The notes beneath the pieces are model-generated. The model had not been told where the DNA came from and ran no database searches. It saw only the letters and a list, made by a program, of their open reading frames with translations. DNA of 44,917 nt from Helicobacteraceae bacterium (GTDB lineage Bacteria > Campylobacterota > Campylobacteria > Campylobacterales > Sulfurimonadaceae), in assembly GCA_013138865.1 (NCBI GenBank), contig WTBY01000011.1:1-44917 (forward strand), read 5' to 3'. Positions 16,646 to 24,712 of this stretch are shown piece by piece. Both the position numbers and the translations under genes were made by a program. How positions within the stretch are numbered: the stretch's first letter is position 1; every line of letters starts with the position of its first letter.

Positions 16646-17728
16646 TTGACTACTACTAGAGAAAGAAATTTATTTTACAACGTCATAAGAAATGAAACCT
16701 CACTAACAGAATTTTTTTGTAATTTGATGCAATTAAAACCATTTTTAAATATGTTTCAAGAAGTTGTTAAAAAGAAATCACAAGATTTTCCATATGTTGC
16801 TTTTAATGATTTTGATACTGAAATAAATTTCAATAAAATAGATGCCATGATATATGAAGAAAGTAAATTTGGGAGAGGTGACTTAGTAGTTAATTTTGAT
16901 AATAAAGAATACATTTTTGAATTAAAAATTGAAAAATATACTAAGATAACAGAAAATCAACCAAATGGGTATTTGAACTATTTGCGAAAGCAAGATGGCT
17001 CGGATGTTAATAGTAGACTCTTTTTTATACTCCCTAAAGGATATAGACATATTGAAGAAATATCAAAAAGGTGGAGTGATTATACAAAAAAACAAATACT
17101 AAACCACAATATCATATATTGGGAAGATATTTTAAATGAGATAAAAAAACTAGAACTAGATAAGTTAAATCCATTTATAAATGAATTTGTAAAAATCATG
17201 GAATATAGATGGTTGTATTGTGAAGATATTAACTTTTCTAACTTTGAGATATCAATTATCTTTAATAACACTAATAAAAATGAGGAGCTAATAATGTCAT
17301 CAAATATGAATATACCAAAAATAGTAAATAAATTATTTAAAATAGTAGATGGTCTTTATGAAAAAAATGTTGATAAAATAGATAAAAAACATGATAAACA
17401 GCAAGCAGATTATTATGGGTATATATCAAAGGACAGTAGAATCCCTAAAGATTGGGAAGTTTGGTTTGGAGTTGATTTTGAACTTTGGGAAAAAGCTGAT
17501 TGTCCATTGACAATACAAGTTTATTCCGAAAATGAAGAAGAAATGAAAAAAATTAATAATATAAATATTCTTACCCAATTTGAATATACTGAGGGTGCTA
17601 AGACAACATATATAAGTTTAGATAAAGATGCTTTTCAAAATAGTAACAGTTCAAATATAATTGAAATATATAATGACTTATTTGATAGTCTTTTGAATAA
17701 TATTGAGAATACATATGTGGAGTGGTGA
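16646..17728 (+). CDS. PD-(D/E)XK nuclease-superfamily protein
   Basis: A 360-residue soluble protein starting with TTG at 16646; the ATG eight bases upstream meets a stop after four codons. The nuclease signature is visible as GRGDLVVNFDNKEYIFELKIE at about 76-96: Asp79 and then E-L-K (Glu92, Lys94) form a plausible D...ExK metal site. The flanking ESKFGRG and FELKIEKYTKI resemble PD-(D/E)XK restriction/defence-type nucleases. The C-terminal 150 residues are unassigned. Its 3' end overlaps the truncated toxin frame. Gene is very AT-rich, without CGATCG sites, and lies in an integron-like cassette, so it is likely acquired; a role in phage defence is an inference. Confidence 0.7.
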   Translation: MTTTRERNLFYNVIRNETSLTEFFCNLMQLKPFLNMFQEVVKKKSQDFPYVAFNDFDTEINFNKIDAMIYEESKFGRGDLVVNFDNKEYIFELKIEKYTKITENQPNGYLNYLRKQDGSDVNSRLFFILPKGYRHIEEISKRWSDYTKKQILNHNIIYWEDILNEIKKLELDKLNPFINEFVKIMEYRWLYCEDINFSNFEISIIFNNTNKNEELIMSSNMNIPKIVNKLFKIVDGLYEKNVDKIDKKHDKQQADYYGYISKDSRIPKDWEVWFGVDFELWEKADCPLTIQVYSENEEEMKKINNINILTQFEYTEGAKTTYISLDKDAFQNSNSSNIIEIYNDLFDSLLNNIENTYVEW

Positions 17729-17903
17729 CTTACTTGATATAGTTAAACATCCAAATAAAGAAAAATTTGCTTATCAAAAAATCTTAATTGTCAAAATAGA
17801 AGATTATGTAATAGCAGTACCTTTTGTTGAAAATGATAAAGAAAGATTTTTAAAAACAATTATTCCAAGTCGTAAACTAACTAAAAAATATTTAGGAGCT
17901 TAA
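17715..17903 (+). CDS. Small TA toxin (BrnT/DUF4258-like), N-terminally truncated
   Basis: From ATG 17715 the product has 62 residues: MWSGDLLDIVKHPNKEKF, then YVIAVPFVEND, and at the end IIPSRKLTKKYLG. This is the C-terminal two thirds of a toxin family of about 90 residues that normally begins with a helix and a GISFED-type turn; those 30 or so residues are missing, and homology begins exactly at the end of the PD-(D/E)XK gene, with which it overlaps by 14 bases. An in-frame TTG at 17703 adds only four residues. The partner antitoxin follows at once. The toxin may be inactive, or a minimal form. Confidence 0.7.
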   Translation: MWSGDLLDIVKHPNKEKFAYQKILIVKIEDYVIAVPFVENDKERFLKTIIPSRKLTKKYLGA

Positions 17904-17905
17904 AA

Positions 17906-18190
17906 ATGAAACAGTTTAATTTAAATGATGAAGAAGTAGAACTTTTAGATTCTCTTGAATCTGATGAATGGGGATCAGTAGAAAATCTAAAAGATGAAAT
18001 AAATTTTCATCAAACTATTGCAAGAAATACACTTAAAAAAGATAAAAGAGTGAACCTACGTATGTCTTCTAAAGACTTAGAAGATATTAAAACTTTTGCA
18101 GTTGAAGAGGGGCTTCCTTATCAAACACTTATGTCAAGTGTACTTCATAAATTTATAACAGGACGACTTGTAGATAAACAAGCAGGATAA
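17906..18190 (+). CDS. CopG/RHH-like antitoxin
   Basis: A 94-residue protein starting at ATG 17906 behind AGGAG (17895-17899), two bases after the toxin stop. The C-terminal part DKRVNLRMSSKDLEDIKTFA, then EEGLPYQTLMSSVLHKFITG, is the ribbon-helix-helix-type antitoxin pattern found next to BrnT-like toxins. The N-terminal part (LNDEEVELLDSLESDEWGSV) is the toxin-binding side. It appears intact although its toxin partner is truncated, so it may now act as a free regulator. The gene ends at the right edge of the integron-like cassette. Confidence 0.85.
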   Translation: MKQFNLNDEEVELLDSLESDEWGSVENLKDEINFHQTIARNTLKKDKRVNLRMSSKDLEDIKTFAVEEGLPYQTLMSSVLHKFITGRLVDKQAG

Positions 18191-18206
18191 CAGAACATAG
18201 GAACGC
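18190..18206 (+). other. attC-like 5' half site at right edge of cassette
   Basis: The bases read ATAACAGAACATAGGAACGC from 18187, an inverted partner of 16552-16574. An intact attC would continue into its complementary half; here it passes into unrelated AT-rich sequence, so the site is truncated. Confidence 0.35.
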
Positions 18207-18339
18207 AATGACAAAATCTATATTAATCTTAGATCTATTTTATAGTATTTAAAATATATTCCTAACTTCAACTATATTGATTATCTATGCATCTTTTACT
18301 AAATTTACCTATTTTAGACAAACTTGGAACTATTTTTGC

Positions 18340-20244
18340 ATGAGGGAGAGTATATTAATAGCAAAAGGTAGTAAAACAATTTTGAATTTTCTTAAAATAT
18401 TTATCTCTACATTACTACTTATTAGCGCCCTTGAGGCACGTGAGAAGGTTAATATGACCTTTGACGATCTCTCGATCCCTGACTTTATTAAACTTGTATC
18501 AAAAATTACTAATAAAAATATTTTACTAAATTACAAGATAAATGGAAAAATAAATCTAGTAACTACTACACCGATCTATAAAGATGAAGTTATTCCTCTT
18601 CTTATGTCTGTTTTAGATACTAAAGGTTATACACTAGTTCAAAATGGTTCAGTTTATGAGTTAGTGCGATCGAGTGATGCTGTAAAGTTTAACTTAAAAG
18701 TTGTTAGTAGTTGGAAAAAAGCCAAGGGTGCTTTTATGGTTACTCAAAGCATTGTCATTAAACATGAAAATGTAGACACGATCGCTTCTAAAATTAGACA
18801 CCTTCTCTCAAAGTCTGCAAAGCTTGTAACTATGAAAGAGTCAAATACTATTTTAATATCTGACTACCCTAGTAATGTTGAGACTATTAAAAGTGTCATA
18901 AAAACTATAGAGTCTAAAAACGAGAACATTGTTAGAATTGTTCCTGTATCTTACGCCGATATAAAACAAGTTTATGCAGATGTTTTAGAGATCACAAAAG
19001 GGATCATAAACTCTAAGATAGAGTCTCAACAGGTTAAAATGATTAAAAATGCTCAGACTCGATCTATTATACTTGTTGGTAAGAAAGTAAATGTAGACAA
19101 AATAGAAGCGCTTATATTAAGACTAGATATAGAAAAAGATTTTACAGAAGTAGTAAAAATAATACCACTTAAAAACTCATCTGCTACAAAAGTTTTGGCA
19201 ACAATGAACCAAATTGTTGCAAATCAATTCTATTCAGATCCCGCGCTTAAACCAAATATTTCTGCAAGTGAAGAGATTAACTCTTTGATCATAGTTGGTG
19301 ATCCAAACTCAATTAAAGCAATTGAAAAAATAGTTACAGAACTAGACAAAGAGAAGTACCAAGTTTACGTGCAAGCACAGATCATAGAGATAAATGACAA
19401 AGCTGCTGAAAAAATAGGTCTTCAGTATGGTCTATCAACAGGAGCACTAACACCATCTGGCATATACGCTCTTAGTGCAGACTTTGGATCTAGTGAAATA
19501 ACTAGTACTTCAACTGCTTCTATTTTAAGCTATTTAGGTGCCATAGGAAGTGGTGCTAAAAGTGCTTTAGCACTTGGTGCCACACTAGACTTTTTGCAAA
19601 ATAAAGGTGCTTCACAAACTGTCTCAACACCATCACTGCTATGTGTTAATAATAAAGAGTCTTCTATAGAAGTTGGTTCAGTTATACCTGTCCAAACTGG
19701 TTCATCAACACTTTCACAAGGTGGAACTACAAATAGTTACTCTCGTGAGAGAATAGGTTTAACACTTAAAATAAAACCATTAGTATCGGGTAAAGATAAA
19801 GTTACACTTGATGTAACTGCAACTTTAGAAAACTACCTAGGAACAGACCCGGCGTCAAACCAACCGATCACTTCAAAACAAAAAGTAGTTACGCAGACTA
19901 TTTTACGTCATGGTGAGAATATAATAATTGGTGGTTTAGTCAAATCTACTTCTAAAGAAACAGAATCCAAAATACCACTTTTAGGTGATATACCTGGTAT
20001 TGGTGCTCTTTTTAGACATAGTACAGAAGATACTTCACAAGATAACTTATTAATTATATTAACTCCTTACGTGATCGATAAAAGTGAAAACTTATCTGTT
20101 TTACAAAAACAGTTAGGAGAGCTTAAACGCCTTCAAGGTGAGTATAATGCAGAGATCTTTCCAGAAATTGAAAAAAGAGCAAAAAGAGGAATGAAAGAAA
20201 ATAAAAATGCTATGAAAATGTTAAATTCAGGAAATGGCTTTTAG
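18340..20244 (+). CDS. gspD: Type II secretion / pilus secretin (GspD/PilQ family)
   Basis: The open frame begins at 18277, but a signal peptide is obtained from ATG 18340 or better from TTG 18382 (MNFLKIFISTLLLISALEA). The mature part starts with an N0-type domain (VNMTFDDLSIPDFIKLVSKIT), then three N1/KH-like domains with the ILVGKKVNVDKIEALILRLD type repeats, then the secretin domain with VQAQIIEI, the QTVSTPSLL motif, SSIEVGSVIPVQ and the C-terminal LGDIPGIGALFRH signature. It forms the outer-membrane ring of the secretion machine. The next gene starts one base after the stop (20245). No pilotin is seen. I prefer a type II pseudopilus system over type IV pili because no pilin-motility genes are here. 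Confidence 0.92.
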   Translation: MRESILIAKGSKTILNFLKIFISTLLLISALEAREKVNMTFDDLSIPDFIKLVSKITNKNILLNYKINGKINLVTTTPIYKDEVIPLLMSVLDTKGYTLVQNGSVYELVRSSDAVKFNLKVVSSWKKAKGAFMVTQSIVIKHENVDTIASKIRHLLSKSAKLVTMKESNTILISDYPSNVETIKSVIKTIESKNENIVRIVPVSYADIKQVYADVLEITKGIINSKIESQQVKMIKNAQTRSIILVGKKVNVDKIEALILRLDIEKDFTEVVKIIPLKNSSATKVLATMNQIVANQFYSDPALKPNISASEEINSLIIVGDPNSIKAIEKIVTELDKEKYQVYVQAQIIEINDKAAEKIGLQYGLSTGALTPSGIYALSADFGSSEITSTSTASILSYLGAIGSGAKSALALGATLDFLQNKGASQTVSTPSLLCVNNKESSIEVGSVIPVQTGSSTLSQGGTTNSYSRERIGLTLKIKPLVSGKDKVTLDVTATLENYLGTDPASNQPITSKQKVVTQTILRHGENIIIGGLVKSTSKETESKIPLLGDIPGIGALFRHSTEDTSQDNLLIILTPYVIDKSENLSVLQKQLGELKRLQGEYNAEIFPEIEKRAKRGMKENKNAMKMLNSGNGF

Positions 20245-21768
20245 ATGTTAAACCTCTCAGCTCTTCACGACCCTTACCTAGAAGCATATGAACCAGAAAA
20301 TATAGATGTAGAGTTAGCCCTAAGAAACTACCTACTATTTTCTGTAGTTGAGAATGAAACTACAGCACTTATGAGTGAGCAGTACTTAGCAGAAGCTAGT
20401 AGTTACTACTCTAAACTCTCAACTAATATGCCTCTTAAAGTTCTAGATGAAGACTCTTACGAGAGACTTTATAACAAGTTTTTAGAACTTCGTAGTGAAA
20501 AAGCAATAGAGAGCATGAATGAAGAAGATGGTAGTGATGAGAGTGAGGGAGAAGAAGATATCTCTTTAACAGAGTTCTTAAGAACTTCAAGCGATATTTT
20601 AACTTCAGAAGAGTCAGCTCCGATCATTAAGTTTGTAAATGCTCTGTTCTTTCAAGCAATCAAAAAAAGAGCTTCTGATATACATATAGAAGTTCATGAA
20701 AACAGAGGTGAAGTACGCTTTCGTATAGATGGTGTTTTAAGTAAAAACGTTGACTTAGAGCTTAAGGTAGTTAGTCTAATTATAAGTCGTATAAAAGTTA
20801 TCTCTAATCTTGATATTTCAGAAAAACGTATACCACAAGATGGACGTACACAGATCAAAATATCTGGAAAAACTATAGACGTTCGTGTAAGTATTTTACC
20901 AACCTTTCATGGTGAGAGAGTTGTTATGAGAATACTCATGCAAAATGATGATATTCCAACTATTTATGAGCTAGGTTTAGGAGATGATATAATAGGTGAA
21001 GTTAAAAAACTACTTTTAAACTCTCATGGTATGATCTTAGTTACAGGACCTACAGGTAGTGGTAAAACAACTTCTCTTCACGCCTTTTTAAAAGAGGTAG
21101 ACACACCTGGTAAAAACTTAATTACGATCGAAGATCCTGTTGAGTACAAGTCTGATACTATTTCTCAAATACAGGTAAATGAAAAAGTTGGACTAACCTT
21201 TGCAACTGCGATCAGATCTATTTTAAGACAAGATCCTGACACTATTATGATCGGAGAAATTAGAGATGAAGAGACAGCAAATATAGCTATACGTGCAGCA
21301 CTTACTGGTCACTTAGTTTTCTCAACTCTTCACACTAACTCAGCAGCAGCTACTATATCTCGTTTAGCAGACATGAAAATAGAGCCTTTTTTAATCTCTT
21401 CAGCAGTTTTAGGTGTTTTAGCTCAACGACTTGTAAGAATATTATGTACAAAGTGTAAAGAGAGAGACTATTTTGCTACTAAGATGGCAGATGAATTTAG
21501 TTTTAAAACAACAGCTGAGATCTATAAATCTAAAGGTTGTAAAGAGTGTGCTTTTAGTGGTTATAGCTCACGTGAATCTGTAGGCGAACTCATGATCATG
21601 GACAACCTTATTAAAAAAGCTTTAAAAGTAACTACAGATGAATTAACTATAAAAAAGCTTCTAAAACGTAAGGGTATGAAAACTATTTCAGACAAGCTAA
21701 TAATACTCCTAGAAGATGGTAGAACTTCACTAGATGAGGCTATACGAATAGGTTTGGCACACGCTTGA
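20245..21768 (+). CDS. gspE: Type II secretion ATPase (GspE/PilB family)
   Basis: A 507-residue cytoplasmic ATPase. Walker A GPTGSGKTT is at 268-276, the Asp box ITIEDPVE at 293-300, Walker B IMIGEIRDEE at about 334-342 and the His box HLVFSTLHTN follows. A zinc-binding CTKC...CKEC tetracysteine is present near the C-terminus, as in GspE. The N-terminal 115 residues, including a run of Glu/Asp at 92-105, form the domain that docks on the inner-membrane platform. It starts at ATG 20245, abutting gspD. The downstream pseudopilin overlaps it by 4 bases. Confidence 0.95.
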   Translation: MLNLSALHDPYLEAYEPENIDVELALRNYLLFSVVENETTALMSEQYLAEASSYYSKLSTNMPLKVLDEDSYERLYNKFLELRSEKAIESMNEEDGSDESEGEEDISLTEFLRTSSDILTSEESAPIIKFVNALFFQAIKKRASDIHIEVHENRGEVRFRIDGVLSKNVDLELKVVSLIISRIKVISNLDISEKRIPQDGRTQIKISGKTIDVRVSILPTFHGERVVMRILMQNDDIPTIYELGLGDDIIGEVKKLLLNSHGMILVTGPTGSGKTTSLHAFLKEVDTPGKNLITIEDPVEYKSDTISQIQVNEKVGLTFATAIRSILRQDPDTIMIGEIRDEETANIAIRAALTGHLVFSTLHTNSAAATISRLADMKIEPFLISSAVLGVLAQRLVRILCTKCKERDYFATKMADEFSFKTTAEIYKSKGCKECAFSGYSSRESVGELMIMDNLIKKALKVTTDELTIKKLLKRKGMKTISDKLIILLEDGRTSLDEAIRIGLAHA

Positions 21769-22175
21769 GTGAAAAAAAAGCTTTTACTCTTATAGAAGTT
21801 TTAGTCTCCATTATGATCATTTTAGGTGTGATCGCAACTCTTCTTCAAGTTATGGGTGATCGCACCCTCATTTTTAACCGTTTTTCAAATAAAATAGAGT
21901 TAAACTGGGTCTCAACTCTTCTGATAGACTCTAACTCAACAACTCAAGAACAGACAGGTTTGTACTTGAGTGATTTTATAAAAGATTATAAAATAGATGA
22001 TGAACTTTTAAGAGAGTTAAAAGATCAAAAAGTACAAGTTATTTATGAGCCTATAATACTAAATAACGAAGATGAAGAGAGCACATATGAAGATGCTTCT
22101 TTAGAGTTAGGTAAAAGTTACTATAAGATCAACGGCGAGTCAAGCTCTTTTATAAGGCTTAAAAATGCAGAGTAA
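21765..22175 (+). CDS. Type II pseudopilin (GspI/V-like), TTG start
   Basis: A 136-residue minor pseudopilin. The leader is MSEKKA, then prepilin-peptidase cleavage before FTLIEVLVS with Glu at +5, followed by a hydrophobic helix (VSIMIILGVIATLLQVM). TTG at 21765 is the start; it overlaps the gspE stop, while the GTG at 21769 is out of frame. The rest is a short globular domain. Pseudopilin subfamily cannot be decided from the sequence. Confidence 0.85.
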   Translation: MSEKKAFTLIEVLVSIMIILGVIATLLQVMGDRTLIFNRFSNKIELNWVSTLLIDSNSTTQEQTGLYLSDFIKDYKIDDELLRELKDQKVQVIYEPIILNNEDEESTYEDASLELGKSYYKINGESSSFIRLKNAE

Positions 22176-22671
22176 AGAAGGGTTTACACTTATTGAGATG
22201 GTTATCTCAGTTTTACTTTTAAGTATGATCACAACATTTCTCTACCAAACACTTTCACAATTCAGACTAACAACTAACTCTTATAAAAGTAGTGCTACTA
22301 AAATAGATAACAGAGAGAAAATAGTAAAAACTCTCTTCTTAGATATAAAACTAAGTGAGCCCTCTTCACTTAATATTTTAGAAGATGACAAAGAGTTTAA
22401 TGCGATCACACTTCAAAGTACACACTCACTACATAGACGTTATAACCCATATATTACATATGCTGTAAATAAAAATGTACTATACAGGATAGAGTCACTT
22501 GAGGCTATAACTGTACCTATAATTCAAGATCTCAAAAAAAGTGTTAGTATTGACTCACTTGGAAAAGTAAGTAATTTTAAAATATATAAAAGTACAAAAG
22601 CTAGTAGTTTTTTAATAGATTACAGAGCTAAAAAAAGTGATATAACACTATTTAAAATTAATATGAATTAA
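22165..22671 (+). CDS. Type II pseudopilin (GspJ-like)
   Basis: A 168-residue pseudopilin with leader MQSKEG, cleavage before FTLIEMVIS (Glu at +5) and a hydrophobic helix to about residue 30. It overlaps the preceding pseudopilin gene by 11 bases. The globular part (SYKSSATKIDNREKIVKTLF and on) fits a GspJ-type minor pseudopilin. It is the last gene of this forward cluster; a reverse gene ends 5 bases beyond it. Confidence 0.8.
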   Translation: MQSKEGFTLIEMVISVLLLSMITTFLYQTLSQFRLTTNSYKSSATKIDNREKIVKTLFLDIKLSEPSSLNILEDDKEFNAITLQSTHSLHRRYNPYITYAVNKNVLYRIESLEAITVPIIQDLKKSVSIDSLGKVSNFKIYKSTKASSFLIDYRAKKSDITLFKINMN

Positions 22672-22676
22672 ATTAG

Positions 22677-24662
22677 TTAAAAACTTCCACTCACTTTTAC
22701 TCCTATAACTCTTGGAGCGCCAAAGTGGTAGTAGTTATTAGTTGGTGTATAGATCATAAAATCAACATATCTTGTATCAAACACATTGTCTGCATAGAGT
22801 TCATACTTCCAACTATTTTTTTCAAAACCAGCTGCTATTGCTGTAAGTGTGTACCCATCTTCTTTAGCTGTGTTTTGAATGTTGTAGTAACGCTCACCCA
22901 TATATTTTAGATCAGACCTTACATAAAAATTCTTATTAAGGTTATATTTTGCTCCTAAAGAGGCAGTCATATCAGGAACATCTATAAGTGTTTTACCATC
23001 GTACTGACCTGTTGAGTTGAAGTTTTTTATTTTAGCTCTTGTAAGTCCAAATGTTGAGTATAAATTTAAAGCATCTTTTTTATAACTTACGTCAAACTCT
23101 AAACCATACGAGTCAGCTTTTGATGCGTTAAGTGTAGTAGTTGAGAGAGTATCATTAAACGTATTAATTCTATTATCTGTAATAATATTATAAAAAACTG
23201 CGCTATTTAACAGTAGTGTTTTATTATAAGCATTTTTGTAACCTAACTCAAAACTATCTGTTTTTTCAGGCTCAAATGGAACAAGGGCACTAGAAGTTCT
23301 ATAGTTATAACCACCTGGTCTATAACCTTGTGAGTAAGTTAAGTAAGTGTTGGAGTTATCATCACCCAAGTAAGAGAGTGAAATAGTTGGTAATATATGA
23401 GTCCATGAAGTAGCAGAACTTACATGTGTAGTCGGTGCACCAAAATTGTTAAGATCTCTACTAAAACTTCGCTCTGTTTTTTGGTAACGCAAACCTGCCA
23501 TAAGTGAGTAATAATCATCAAAGTAATACCTATATTGGCTAAATAGTGCCATATTCCTATCTGGATTTTCAAGAGAGTTTAGTGAGTTAAGGTTTACAGC
23601 TAAAAGTGTTTGATCCTCTTTATAGTCAAACTTTAACTTGTCAGAATAAAATGCACCTACAAGCAAATCACCATCGTCAAAATTTTGTTTAAGTCTAAGT
23701 TCTTGTGTGATTTCTGTTATGTCAATATCAAAATTGAGATTCAGTCCTCCCATGATAGGAACATACATATCTTTTAATACTGACTCTTTTGCATATGTTG
23801 TTGCTGATGTAAATGTGTAGTCACTCTCTTTATATTTTACTATCAGTGATAGTAAATCTGCATCCATTTTTACATAACCATTTTGAGGATCATTATCTAT
23901 TGAAAATGGGTTATCTTTTGTATTAATTTTATATGCAGAAGCACCATCATCGCTTTTGCTTTTAGAGTACTTAAGTGAAATATCAAGTGGCGAGTTAGGG
24001 TTGTAACGTAGTTTCGTACTCAATGATAAAAAGTTCTTATAATCAAAGTTACTATTTGTAATCTCATTTTTACTAAAACCATCACTACTACCTTTTGTAA
24101 CTGAAAGAGCATAAGTTATCTCTTCATTTGAAGTAGGACCGGAAACAGCCCCATAAAACTCTTTTGTATTGTATGAGCTATAATCAACGGAAGCTTTACT
24201 CTTAAATATTTTACTAGGAGCTTTAGTATAAATATTAATAACAGCAGACTCCGCATTTTTTCCAAAAAGTGTTCCTTGTGCGCCTTTTAAAACTTCTATG
24301 GATTCAACATTACTCATATCAACCATCCCAAAGCCATAACTAAATGGTACAGGTGTATCGTCTATATACATAGCAACACTTGACTCATAGGCTACATAAT
24401 TGGTTATACCTCTTATTGAAAAAGTTCTGTCTGTTCTATTTCCAAGACCAGATATATTTGTATTAGGTACAACGGCTGAAAGATCTTTTATATTTTTAAT
24501 ATTAGAAATTTCAATTTTCTTTTTATCTAGTAGGTCTATAGTACTAGGACTCTCAAGAAGTGTATCTTCAAGTTTTGAAGACTCTACCATTATGGAAGGT
24601 AGTTCAATAGCACTTAGTGTCATTGCAAAAGGGAGTAGTGCTAAAGTAATTTGTTTTTTCAT
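22677..24662 (-). CDS. TonB-dependent outer-membrane receptor
   Basis: A 661-residue receptor with signal peptide (MKKQITLALLPFAMTLSA) and a plug domain at about 35-150: SPSTIDLLDKKKI, SIRGITNY and VESIEVLKGAQGTLFGKNAESAVINIYTK are classic. The rest forms a 22-stranded barrel ending in aromatic Phe (VKVSGSF). Similar receptors take up Fe(III)-siderophores, cobalamin or other chelates; the ligand cannot be told. Its own -10 box (TATAAT, reverse strand, at 24694-24699) lies 32 bases upstream. A tonB gene lies further upstream beyond a chemoreceptor, so energy supply is local. Confidence 0.92.
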   Translation of the reverse strand: MKKQITLALLPFAMTLSAIELPSIMVESSKLEDTLLESPSTIDLLDKKKIEISNIKNIKDLSAVVPNTNISGLGNRTDRTFSIRGITNYVAYESSVAMYIDDTPVPFSYGFGMVDMSNVESIEVLKGAQGTLFGKNAESAVINIYTKAPSKIFKSKASVDYSSYNTKEFYGAVSGPTSNEEITYALSVTKGSSDGFSKNEITNSNFDYKNFLSLSTKLRYNPNSPLDISLKYSKSKSDDGASAYKINTKDNPFSIDNDPQNGYVKMDADLLSLIVKYKESDYTFTSATTYAKESVLKDMYVPIMGGLNLNFDIDITEITQELRLKQNFDDGDLLVGAFYSDKLKFDYKEDQTLLAVNLNSLNSLENPDRNMALFSQYRYYFDDYYSLMAGLRYQKTERSFSRDLNNFGAPTTHVSSATSWTHILPTISLSYLGDDNSNTYLTYSQGYRPGGYNYRTSSALVPFEPEKTDSFELGYKNAYNKTLLLNSAVFYNIITDNRINTFNDTLSTTTLNASKADSYGLEFDVSYKKDALNLYSTFGLTRAKIKNFNSTGQYDGKTLIDVPDMTASLGAKYNLNKNFYVRSDLKYMGERYYNIQNTAKEDGYTLTAIAAGFEKNSWKYELYADNVFDTRYVDFMIYTPTNNYYHFGAPRVIGVKVSGSF

Positions 24663-24693
24663 GAATAACTTTTAATATTATAATTTTTTTAGA

Positions 24694-24699
24694 ATTATA
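24694..24699 (-). promoter_or_regulatory. -10 box of the TonB-dependent receptor gene
   Basis: The reverse strand reads TATAAT 32 bases ahead of the start codon, in the 50-base gap behind the chemoreceptor gene. Confidence 0.4.
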
Positions 24700-24712
24700 C
24701 CATTTATATAAT

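Noticed and set aside
18277-18339. Start of the secretin at 18277
   Set aside because: The first 21-35 residues precede a proper signal peptide and have no ribosome site.
24400-24675. 91-codon forward frame opposite the TonB-dependent receptor
   Set aside because: A shadow of the plug domain coding sequence.
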